Assembly (NCBI GenBank): GCA_017470345.1 | Contig: JAFUEP010000002.1 | Span: 1 to 48,283 of the forward strand | From: Prevotella sp. | GTDB lineage: Bacteria > Bacteroidota > Bacteroidia > Bacteroidales > Bacteroidaceae | DNA length: 48,283 nt | Direction of reading: 5' to 3' | In this document: positions 33,969 to 40,522 of the stretch, in pieces | Layout of the letters: each line of letters opens with the position of its first letter | Numbering within the stretch: position 1 is the first letter of the stretch | Program-made: the position numbers and the translations under genes | The notes under the pieces: model-generated | The model's database searches: none | What the model was told of the DNA's origin: nothing | Seen by the model: the letters and a program-made list of their open reading frames with translations, nothing else

Positions 33969-35291
33969 TCAGCGCTGACGGCTGCTGATGACCTTGCGGT
34001 AGCCACCCTGGCCGTCGGCCTGCAGAAGGAGGCCACGGCGAGGCTGAGCATCGCTGATTCGGCGGCCCTGCAGGTCATAGCAAGGCGTACTGAGGCTGGA
34101 GGCGCTCTGTGGCGTCGCAGTGATGCCGGTGGTGGGTGTGAAGGGATTCTCCTGCTCCTCGGGCACCTCCTCGAGCATCTCAGCACAGAAGAAGTCGATG
34201 TTCTCTTGGCTGACGCCCAGCTTGATGCGGAAGTAGCTGTTGAAGCGGTCGCGCAGCGTCGCGCCCTCCATGTTGTCGATGAAGTCGAAGGTCTCGTCGA
34301 TCTGTTCCTTCTTGTCGATGCCGCTGAACATGAAGCTCAGCTCATAGTCCTTGATGAGCTCGTTGTAGGGCACGCCCAGCAGACCCTCGAGCAGGAACGA
34401 CAGATAGCCGGTGCGGTCGCGCCCGTAGATGCAGTGATAGTAGATGCCGCGGCCCTGGCGCAGGTTGTTGACGATGAACTCAAACTCCTGGCGCCACTTG
34501 TACTTCCACAGATACGTGTCCATGTTCGACGGGATCATGCCGCTGTCGTTTGTGTAGAGATAGGTGGGCACCTCGCCCGCCGGCGTGTTATTGCTGTTCG
34601 TGAAGCCGAAGACGGAGACGCCCGACTGCGCCTGGTTGTCGATGGCCTCACGATAGTTGCGCATGTCGATCTCAGCGTCGACGCCCAGCTGGCGCAGCAT
34701 CGCCAGTCCCTCAGGCGTGGCCTCGTAGGCCCAGTTGAGCTCCGAGCCGCGGAAGAGCTTGCCGTAGCGGATGCGCAGGCCGTCGACGTTGATCATACCC
34801 CCCAGGTCGCGCACGTTGAACGCCTTGCCGTCGACGCGGATCATGCGCACCTGTCCGCTGGTCAGGATCTGACCCTTCTGCAGCAGCTGTCCGCCGTGGT
34901 CCTTGACCTCATAGTAGTAGGTGCGCTGCGGGATGAGGTTGTAGAGCGTCACCTTGTTGTCCTCCGTGAAGACGTCGTAGACGATGGAGTCCCCGTGCGT
35001 CGTGGCGTCGCAGCAGACGATCTGCAGCGAGTCCGTGCGATAATAGGGCACGTCGATGACGAGCGGGTTGGGATAGTAGACGACGATGCCGTCATAAGGC
35101 TTATAGTCGTTGATACGGCTGGGCTCGCCCGGCATATACGACACCTCCCTCATGTAGCGTCGGATGACCTCGTTCTCGACGTTCACTTTGTAGTTAAGCT
35201 CCAGGACCTGCTGGGCCCCGGCAGTGGCGGCGCCCATGATGAGCATCACGAAGAGCGCGGCGCGCTGCTTCAGAAAACACTTATTCTTCAT
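33969..35291 (-). CDS. Secreted tyrosine-type protein phosphatase
   Basis: 440 residues. A signal peptide (MKNKCFLKQRAALFVMLIMGAATAGA) is followed by an N-terminal beta domain (about 30-165, fibronectin-like: YDGIVVYYPNPLVIDVPYYR, RTYYYEVKD). The phosphatase domain (about 170-395) starts FNVRDLGGMINVDGLRIRYG and carries the loop HCIYGRDRTG, with His 286 and catalytic Cys 287 (C-x5-R). It belongs to the Y_phosphatase3 type, whose characterised members act on phosphotyrosine or phosphoinositides. The tail CYDLQGRRISD...GLLLQADGQGGYRKV is a diverged sorting-like end. The start overlaps the gtrA stop by 11 bases. A secreted phosphatase near two secreted CotH kinase-like proteins is suggestive. 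Confidence 0.9.
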   Translation of the reverse strand: MKNKCFLKQRAALFVMLIMGAATAGAQQVLELNYKVNVENEVIRRYMREVSYMPGEPSRINDYKPYDGIVVYYPNPLVIDVPYYRTDSLQIVCCDATTHGDSIVYDVFTEDNKVTLYNLIPQRTYYYEVKDHGGQLLQKGQILTSGQVRMIRVDGKAFNVRDLGGMINVDGLRIRYGKLFRGSELNWAYEATPEGLAMLRQLGVDAEIDMRNYREAIDNQAQSGVSVFGFTNSNNTPAGEVPTYLYTNDSGMIPSNMDTYLWKYKWRQEFEFIVNNLRQGRGIYYHCIYGRDRTGYLSFLLEGLLGVPYNELIKDYELSFMFSGIDKKEQIDETFDFIDNMEGATLRDRFNSYFRIKLGVSQENIDFFCAEMLEEVPEEQENPFTPTTGITATPQSASSLSTPCYDLQGRRISDAQPRRGLLLQADGQGGYRKVISSRQR

Positions 35292-35685
35292 CTTTCTTGT
35301 TATTATTCCTATAAGTTAAGGCAAATCTCACTAACAGGTAGTTAATCGGCACGACCATCACGAAGACGGGCAGCGGCGCCACCTCGCGGCTGACGCCCAG
35401 CCACAGCACCACGTTGAGCAGACCCACGCCGATGAGATAGTTCATCACGTGGCTCAGGCCGAAGCTGGCGGCCCGACGGACGGACATGCCGACGCGGAAC
35501 GTGAAGCGCGACGACAGGACATAGTTGCAGCAGAAACTGACGGCATAGCCGATGGTGTAGGCCAGCGTGGGGTTCACCACTGAGAGCAGCACGTAGTAGA
35601 CGCCGTAGTGGATGGCCGTCGCCACGACGCCAACGACGCCGAACCGCACAATCTCGGCCATCCGCCCGCTCTTCATCCACTGCAT
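35281..35685 (-). CDS. gtrA: GtrA-family membrane protein (possible flippase)
   Basis: 134 residues with four hydrophobic helices. The family's start FGVVGVVATAIHYGVYYVLL is followed by TLAYTIGYAVSFCCNYVLSSRFTF, which is highly typical of GtrA. GtrA-like proteins are thought to flip polyprenyl-linked sugars made by GtrB-type enzymes. The start may be 35685 or an internal Met (35676 or 35661). It begins six bases after the nadA stop and overlaps the phosphatase gene by 11 bases, so translation of the group is probably coupled. Confidence 0.9.
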   Translation of the reverse strand: MQWMKSGRMAEIVRFGVVGVVATAIHYGVYYVLLSVVNPTLAYTIGYAVSFCCNYVLSSRFTFRVGMSVRRAASFGLSHVMNYLIGVGLLNVVLWLGVSREVAPLPVFVMVVPINYLLVRFALTYRNNNKKDEE

Positions 35686-35691
35686 AGGCGT

Positions 35692-36669
35692 TCAGCTCAG
35701 CTGCAGCATCCGCTCGATGGGCTTGACGGCCTCACGGGCGATGGCCGGGTCGACGTCGACGCTGGGCCACTCGTACTTCAGGCAGTTGTAGATCTTCAAG
35801 AGCGTGTTCATCTTCATATACTGGCACTCGTTGCAGTGGCACCCGACGCTGCCCTCCGACACCTCAGGCGGCACGGGATAGAACACGGTCTGGGGGCACT
35901 GGCGCTCCATCTCGTGCAGGATGCCGGCCTCCGTGGCCACGATGAACGACTCGGCAGGATGCTCGACGGCATACTTCAGCAGCACGGCCGTCGATCCCAC
36001 CACGTCGGCCACCCGCAGCACCGGACCCTTACACTCGGGGTGGGCCAGCACCGTGGCCTCGGGGTGCTCGCGCTTCAGCTCGAGGATGGCCTCGACGGAG
36101 AATCGCTCATGGACATGGCATCCGCCCTGCCAGAGGAGCATCTCGCGGCCCGTCACGGCGTTGATGTAGGAGCCGAGGTTATAGTCGGGTCCGAAGATGA
36201 TCTTCTCGTCCTTGGGGAACGTGTCGATGATGCGGCGGGCGTTGCCGCTCGTGACGACCACGTCGGTCAGCGCCTTCACGGCCGCCGTCGTGTTGACATA
36301 GCTCACCACCTTGTAGCCCGGGTGCGCCTCCTTGAATCGCTTCAGGTCGTCGGCACGGCACGAGTCGGCCAGCGAGCAGCCCGCATTGAGGTCGGGGCAT
36401 AGCACCAGCTTCTCAGGCGACAGCAGCTTACAGGTCTCGGCCATGAAGTGGACGCCGGCCATGACGATGATCTTCGCGTCCGTCTCGGCTGCCTTGCGGG
36501 CCAGCGCCAGCGAGTCGCCGATGAAGTCGGCAGCCTCCTGGACGTCGCCCGTCGTGTAGTAGTGGGCCAGGAGGACAGCCTGCTTCTCCTGGCATAGTCG
36601 CCTGATTTCAGCTTTCAAGTCAACGGGTTCGTCGATGTAACCCTGTTTGATCCATTCAGTTTTCAACAT
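35692..36669 (-). CDS. nadA: Quinolinate synthase
   Basis: 325 residues. The enzyme condenses iminoaspartate with dihydroxyacetone phosphate to quinolinate, the precursor of NAD, using a [4Fe-4S] cluster. Cluster cysteine regions are CPDLNAGCSLADSC, HPECKGPV and CHCNECQYM. Other typical motifs are LLAHYYTTGDVQEAADFIGDSL, VVVTSGNA and FGPDYNLGSYI. The length is normal. nadB and nadC are not in the window. No clear TAnnTTTG promoter is visible upstream; the start lies against an A/T tract and a cluster of DnaA boxes, so transcription could be sensitive to DnaA binding. It heads a minus-strand run with gtrA, the phosphatase and the DUF6056-like gene, although the functions differ. Confidence 0.97.
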   Translation of the reverse strand: MLKTEWIKQGYIDEPVDLKAEIRRLCQEKQAVLLAHYYTTGDVQEAADFIGDSLALARKAAETDAKIIVMAGVHFMAETCKLLSPEKLVLCPDLNAGCSLADSCRADDLKRFKEAHPGYKVVSYVNTTAAVKALTDVVVTSGNARRIIDTFPKDEKIIFGPDYNLGSYINAVTGREMLLWQGGCHVHERFSVEAILELKREHPEATVLAHPECKGPVLRVADVVGSTAVLLKYAVEHPAESFIVATEAGILHEMERQCPQTVFYPVPPEVSEGSVGCHCNECQYMKMNTLLKIYNCLKYEWPSVDVDPAIAREAVKPIERMLQLS

Positions 36670-37028
36670 GACATTATAATTATATTCTTTTTTTTCTTTT
36701 TAAAATAAATAGATATGTATATGATGATGTGGCGTTGATAAGTTGATAACTTTCCGACGTTTTTCTTGCTCATCCCGTTATCCACCCGTGGTCGGCCCGT
36801 TATCCACACCACCGGTGGATTCTTTCGCGCTGAGAATGAGGCGGATCCGTCGGTTATCCACAATTTCCTGGTTCTGACCGCTGGCGCCTTGGTCGCATAT
36901 CTTTTTTTGCTCCGGGGTGTGGAAAAGTCGGACGCAACGTGTTCGTAAATCCTGCGTAATCCACACCTCGCTTTGGTCCTTCGGGTTATCCACAACGACA
37001 CGGCGGAGTTATCCACACGTTATCCACA
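36664..37028. other. oriC: DnaA-box cluster with AT-rich tract, candidate replication origin
   Basis: Five perfect TTATCCACA boxes lie on the plus strand at 36800, 36854, 36986, 37009 and 37020, with one-mismatch forms at 36778 (TTATCCACC) and 36957 (TAATCCACA), all in the same orientation. TGTGGAAAA at 36918 is a near match on the other strand, and TTATCAAC-type forms lie at 36734-36750 on the minus strand. Beside the boxes, 36670-36730 is almost pure A/T, as in an unwinding element. The last box supplies the stop codon of the neighbouring methyltransferase. dnaA itself is not in the window. A DnaA-binding regulatory cluster elsewhere in the genome is the main alternative. Confidence 0.7.
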
Positions 37029-37574
37029 GCCATTTGTGAAGATCAGGTCGTGGGCAAACTGATAGATGACGATGCCGGCCGTCACGGAGACGTTCATCGA
37101 ATGCTTCGTGCCCAGCTGCGGAATCTCCAGGCAGGCGTCGCTCAGGTCGATGACCTGCTGGCTGACGCCCTTCACCTCGTTGCCCAGCACGACGGCATAG
37201 CGGCGTTGGGGGTCGGGGCGAAACTCGTGGAGCAGCGTCGACCCTTCGGCCTGCTCGATGCTCAGGATGACGTAGCCCGCGCGGCGCAGCTCGCCGACGG
37301 CCTCCGCAGCCGACGGGCAGTGGCGCCAGCTGACGCTGTCCTCAGCGCCCAGGGCCGTCTTGTGGATCTCGGGGTGGGGTGGGGTGCCGGTGATGCCGCA
37401 GAGCAGGACCTGCTCGACGAGGAACGTGTCGGCCGTGCGCAGCACCGACCCGACGTTGTGCATCGAGCGCACATCGTCGAGGACGACCGTCAGCGGCATT
37501 TTGCGGGCCTCACGAAACTCGTCGGCCGTCAGTCGCTTCATCTCAATCGTGCGCAGCTTTCTCATGGATGACAT
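37020..37574 (-). CDS. SpoU/TrmH-family RNA 2'-O-methyltransferase
   Basis: 184 residues. SPOUT-fold enzyme that methylates ribose 2'-OH in rRNA or tRNA using S-adenosylmethionine. The three family motifs are present: LDDVRSMHNVGSVLRTADTF (motif 1), YAVVLGNEVKGVSQQVID (motif 2) and IPQLGTKHSMNVSVTAGIVIY (motif 3). It lacks an N-terminal substrate-binding domain, as expected for a short TrmL- or TrmH-like member, so the exact target cannot be told. Starts at 37574 or 37565 (MRKLRTIEMKRL) both overlap the end of the GT9 gene, by 32 or 23 bases. The last codons (TGT GGA TAA) are the complement of a perfect DnaA box, so the reading frame runs into the candidate origin. Confidence 0.92.
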   Translation of the reverse strand: MSSMRKLRTIEMKRLTADEFREARKMPLTVVLDDVRSMHNVGSVLRTADTFLVEQVLLCGITGTPPHPEIHKTALGAEDSVSWRHCPSAAEAVGELRRAGYVILSIEQAEGSTLLHEFRPDPQRRYAVVLGNEVKGVSQQVIDLSDACLEIPQLGTKHSMNVSVTAGIVIYQFAHDLIFTNGCG

Positions 37575-38613
37575 GCTTGATGCGGTCGATGATTGTCTGG
37601 GGCTGGATGTCGGCCATGCAGTGGTAGTCGCCGTAGTGGCAGGGGCGCTGCCCGTAGATGCTGCAGGGCCGGCAGCTGAGGTCGAGGCCGACGGCGTTGT
37701 CCAGTGACTGGTGGAAGCCCATGAATCCGGCCAGGGGGTGCGTGGCGCCCCAGACGCTGACGACCGTTGTGCCCGTCAGCGAGGCCATGTGCATGTTGGC
37801 CGAGTCCATCGACAGCATGACGTCGAGGTGGCTCATGAGGATGAGCTCCTGGTGCATCGTCTCCAGATGCCATCCGCAGTAGACGCACGCGGGCCACCGC
37901 TTGACCCACCGCGGGAACACCTCGTCCTCCCTCCGGCCGCGGCCGAAGAGGAATATGCGGCACTTCGGATATGTCTCCGTCAGTCCCTCGATGACCTGCT
38001 CCATGCGCTCCGTCGGGTAGACCTTGCCCTCATGGGCGGCGAAGGGCGCGATGCCAATCCACTGCTCCCACGAGCGCTTCGGCCCCACGATGCGGGGCAG
38101 CATGTTGAGGTTGCCGCCTTCGGGGGGGAGGATGGAGCGGAAGTCGTCGAGCCGATGGATGGGGAATCCCAGGCGGGCGAAGACGTCGAGATAGTTCTCG
38201 AAGGGTGTCTTCAGCGGCTCCAGCACCTTGTTGTTGCGGCTGACCAGTCGCCGCCGCTCATGGCGCTGCTTGGCGATGTGCTCCACGCGGAAGCGCCCCA
38301 GGTTGAAGCGCATGCGCAGATATTCCGAGCGCAAGACCGAGTGGAGGTCGGCGATGTGGGTAGGCTGCTTCGCCACCAGCCGGCGGTAGAGGGCGTTGAG
38401 CCCCCGCACACCGTGGTATTCCTGGTGCACGTCGGCCGCCATGAAGTTGACGTTCGGAGCCAGATCCTCGAAGAACGTCCGGGCATAGGGCCGCGAGAGC
38501 ACCGTGATGCGCACATCAGGGTATTCCCGCGCCAGGGCCCACACCACGGGCACCGTCATGGCGACGTCGCCCAGGGCCGAAAACCTCATGACGAGGATAT
38601 GTTCGTGTTTCAC
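37543..38613 (-). CDS. Glycosyltransferase family 9 (heptosyltransferase-like)
   Basis: 356 residues, two Rossmann-like halves (GT-B). Features are HILVMRFSALGDVAMTVPVVWAL at the start, SVLRSEYLRMRFN in the middle and the nucleotide-binding region HLDVMLSMDSANMHMASLTGTTVVSVWGATHP near 265-296, typical of heptosyltransferases that build the lipopolysaccharide core at the inner face of the membrane. A Cys-rich C-terminal part (SCRPCSIYGQRPCHYGDYHC) is often seen in Bacteroidota members. The start is at 38613. It follows the DUF4254 gene, separated by a repeat array, and overlaps the methyltransferase gene downstream. GT9 and DUF4254 genes often sit together in Bacteroidota, as here. Confidence 0.93.
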   Translation of the reverse strand: MKHEHILVMRFSALGDVAMTVPVVWALAREYPDVRITVLSRPYARTFFEDLAPNVNFMAADVHQEYHGVRGLNALYRRLVAKQPTHIADLHSVLRSEYLRMRFNLGRFRVEHIAKQRHERRRLVSRNNKVLEPLKTPFENYLDVFARLGFPIHRLDDFRSILPPEGGNLNMLPRIVGPKRSWEQWIGIAPFAAHEGKVYPTERMEQVIEGLTETYPKCRIFLFGRGRREDEVFPRWVKRWPACVYCGWHLETMHQELILMSHLDVMLSMDSANMHMASLTGTTVVSVWGATHPLAGFMGFHQSLDNAVGLDLSCRPCSIYGQRPCHYGDYHCMADIQPQTIIDRIKHVIHEKAAHD

Positions 38614-38640
38614 GACTTTTATTGTTTATTCATTATTTTG

Positions 38641-38801
38641 CTGGGAGTGAAGGGGATTTAAGGGGGAGTGAGGGGGGAGTGAAGGGGACGTCAGTCCATT
38701 CCTTAATGGTAGCGACAGAACTGACGTCCTTTTCACTTCCCTTTTACTCCCCTTTTACTCCCCTTTTACTCCCCTTTCACTTCCCCTTTCACTTCCCCTT
38801 C
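38641..38801. repeat. GGGGGAGTGAAGGGGA word repeat folded as an inverted repeat
   Basis: The left side has GGGAGTGA/GGGGGAGTGA words and the right side CTTTTACTCCCC/CTTTCACTTCCC words. They meet in a perfect unique stem GACGTCAGT/ACTGACGTC (38688-38696 with 38730-38738) around about 33 unique bases. The right end supplies the last codons and the stop of the DUF4254 gene (AAG GGG AAG TGA on the minus strand). Confidence 0.88.
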
Positions 38802-39397
38802 TTATACAGTACTGGGTTCGTCGACGGGTCGTTATACATCTTCATCTGGCGATAGACCTTCATGTACTTGCGACCCTCCTGGATGTCCTCCAGCAGCTGG
38901 TCGATAGCCGTCGAGAGGTCCACGCGCTGCTCCTGCAGCACCTCGAGCTTAGCGCGGCAGCGGGCCACGTGATCCTCTGACGCATCCGTGCGGTCGGCCT
39001 GCTCCTGCATGTGCCAGATCTTCAGCGCCAGGATCGACAGGCGGTCGACGGCCCACGCAGGGCTCTCCGTGTTCAGACGCGCGTCGGGCAGCGGCCGCAC
39101 GTCGCTGTAGAGGCGGCGGAAGTAGGTGTCGATCTCCTCCACCAGGTCCGTGCGGTCCTGGTTGGAGCGGTCGATGCGGCGCTTCAGTCCCAGCGCGTCG
39201 GCAGGGTCGATGTGCGGGTCGCGGATGATGTCTTCCAGATGCCACTGCACCGTGTCGATCCAGCACTTCAGGTAGAGCTGGTATTCGATCGAATCGCGGT
39301 CGTAGGGGTTGCGGATGGGTGTGTCCACATGGTCAGTCAGGTGATAATCGCGTATCGCCTGCTGGAAAATCTGGTTGGCTTGTTCAGTGAAGGTCAT
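38789..39397 (-). CDS. DUF4254 protein
   Basis: 202 residues, mostly alpha-helical and charged, no signal peptide or membrane helix. Sequence such as RNPYDRDSIEYQLYLKCWIDTVQWHLEDIIRDP and LKRRIDRSNQDRTDLVEEID is typical of DUF4254, a Bacteroidota family of unknown function that commonly lies beside GT9 transferases, as it does here. It may assist lipopolysaccharide synthesis, by association only. The start at 39397 (MTFTEQANQIF) is preferred to the longer frame at 39439 because the promoter -7 box ends at 39437. The last codons and stop come from the repeat downstream, so the C-terminal KKGK is probably not conserved. Confidence 0.88.
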   Translation of the reverse strand: MTFTEQANQIFQQAIRDYHLTDHVDTPIRNPYDRDSIEYQLYLKCWIDTVQWHLEDIIRDPHIDPADALGLKRRIDRSNQDRTDLVEEIDTYFRRLYSDVRPLPDARLNTESPAWAVDRLSILALKIWHMQEQADRTDASEDHVARCRAKLEVLQEQRVDLSTAIDQLLEDIQEGRKYMKVYRQMKMYNDPSTNPVLYKKGK

Positions 39398-39436
39398 TTT
39401 CTTGTCTGTATGAGATGTTTTTAATAATTCAATCTG

Positions 39437-39467
39437 CAAATATAGCCATCTTTTTCCATATCACCAA
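39437..39467 (-). promoter_or_regulatory. Promoter of the DUF4254-GT9 unit
   Basis: Minus strand: TTGG (39467-39464), exactly 19 bases, TATATTTG (39444-39437). The start codon at 39397 lies 39 bases downstream. The TTGG form is the same as at 8530 and 9544, here without a terminator. Confidence 0.85.
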
Positions 39468-39628
39468 CCTTTTTCCATATTTTTAAGAAAATAAGGGCCG
39501 CCAGGTGTCTGTTCAGCGAATGGCGAACAGCCTGCGGCCTGAACGATTGGTAAGTTCAACTTGGGTTATATTCATACCGCATAGCGGTCTTATAAAAACA
39601 AATCTAAACAGACATTATGATAATGGTA
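39468..39628. other. Non-coding stretch with small hairpins
   Basis: No gene seen. Small perfect hairpins occur: CTGTTC...GAACAG around 39508-39529 and ACCGC atag CGGT around 39576-39588. A similar small hairpin, ACGC gta GCGT, is near 39880 and others lie at 48159-48283. A possible minor repeat class; no function can be assigned. Confidence 0.4.
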
Positions 39629-39831
39629 TCAATATGGTGATTAATTCCCGACAGCGATCAACGCCCCCCTGCCCCCCTCTAATCTTAGAGGGGGAGTTGA
39701 ATACACCGTAGGAGCGGATGAGCGCGTTGACACCAGCGGAGGCGGGCGGCTTGCACCCTATATAACTCCCCCTCTAAGATTAGAGGGGGGCAGGGGGGCG
39801 TTGAAATCTCGGGCATTTATCACCACATTGA
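39629..39831. mobile_element. Terminal-inverted-repeat element, copy B (MITE-like, complete)
   Basis: Perfect 40-bp inverted arms at 39659-39698 and 39764-39803 are identical to those of copy A at 16479 and enclose a 65-base core. Read in the opposite orientation, the core matches copy A at most positions (ACCGTAGGAGC, GACACCAGCGGA). Outer ends also match as inverted repeats: ATATGGTGATTAATTCCCGA on the left and the complement of ATGTGGTGATAAATGCCCGA on the right. The full element is about 200 bp with no reading frame. The remaining non-coding DNA up to 40028 shows nothing I can name. Confidence 0.88.
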
Positions 39832-40028
39832 GAAAAGGTTTTATTATGATTTTTTGGTTTTTGATTTGTTTTTGTAAGACGCGTAGCGTTCAGCACAAAT
39901 AATGAAAACACTATCGTTGTAGGGTTGAAAATGGCCGAGAAAGTTGCGGTTTTATCATTATTTTTCGGAATAATTCTGTCGGAAAACACAAACCGCTGTC
40001 TTTCAGACGGATAATGATATGCGGAAAA

Positions 40029-40110
40029 TGAAGCGGTGCTTTTTGGGCTGAAAAGCACCGCTTCTTGCATCGAGAAGCGGTCCTTTTCGGGCCGTGAAGG
40101 GCCGCTTTGT
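40029..40110. repeat. GAAAAGCACCGCTTCTC dispersed repeat, locus 3
   Basis: GAAGCGGTGCTTTTTG and GAAAAGCACCGCTTCTTG form a near-perfect hairpin, followed by GAGAAGCGGTCCTTTTC and a diverged GAAGGGCCGCTTT. Same word as at 16781 and 27541. Confidence 0.85.
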
Positions 40111-40149
40111 CGGCTGAGACCATGAGTTTGTAAAAATAAGTTATGCAGG

Positions 40150-40275
40150 GGTGGAGGGGAGTGGGGCCTCCCCCGACCCCTCCGAAGGAGGGGAGTGGCT
40201 GCGCCGTCATCCGCGTCAGTCCGTGCGCCAGCCCCTCCTCCCCTTCGGGGAGGCTGGGAGGGGCTCTTGCGGGGC
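40150..40275. repeat. G/C-rich double hairpin downstream of the HTH gene
   Basis: CCCCTCC gaa GGAGGGG (40177-40193) and CCTCCCC ttc GGGGAGG (40237-40253) with outer arms AGCCCCT/AGGGGCT. On the minus strand it directly follows the stop of the HTH gene at 40279 and can act as its terminator. The same style of hairpin has entered leuS and the GH2 gene. Confidence 0.75.
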
Positions 40276-40278
40276 TTT

Positions 40279-40494
40279 TTAGTTTTTCTTTTTCCCGAAG
40301 GTCTCGCGTGAGAGGTCGGAGAAGAAGTCGTAGTTGAGTGTGCGGCTGAGCTGTTGCAGGAGCCGCGTGTTGATGTCTTCGCGCACGAAGATGTTGTAGA
40401 CGTTGGTGCGCTCGCAGCCCAGCTCGCGGGCTACGCTGACGACCGACGTGTGGCGCTGGTCCATTACTTCCTTGATTCTGTGTCCGATGTGCAT
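40279..40494 (-). CDS. Small helix-turn-helix protein
   Basis: 71 residues. One HTH domain fills most of the protein: IKEVMDQRHTSVVSVARELGCERTNVYNIFVRE, then TRLLQQLSRTLNYDFFSDLSRE, with the spacing of XRE/Cro-like regulators. It has a short basic tail (FGKKKN). Such small single-domain regulators are common in Bacteroidota and their targets are generally unknown. It follows the hybrid sensor-regulator gene by 28 bases on the same strand with no visible promoter between, so the two may be cotranscribed. A G/C-rich hairpin lies just after its stop. Confidence 0.85.
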   Translation of the reverse strand: MHIGHRIKEVMDQRHTSVVSVARELGCERTNVYNIFVREDINTRLLQQLSRTLNYDFFSDLSRETFGKKKN

Positions 40495-40522
40495 AGTGTT
40501 ATGTTGGTTTTTAGATTTAGAT

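Noticed and set aside
36663-37016. 117-residue minus-strand frame between nadA and the methyltransferase gene
   Set aside because: The frame is only the translation of repeated DnaA boxes (LWI, VWI, VDN) and an A/T tract; no promoter and no protein-like composition.
38118-38140. GC-rich stretch in the GT9 gene resembling a hairpin insertion
   Set aside because: Only weak self-complementarity and no clear excess length in the protein.
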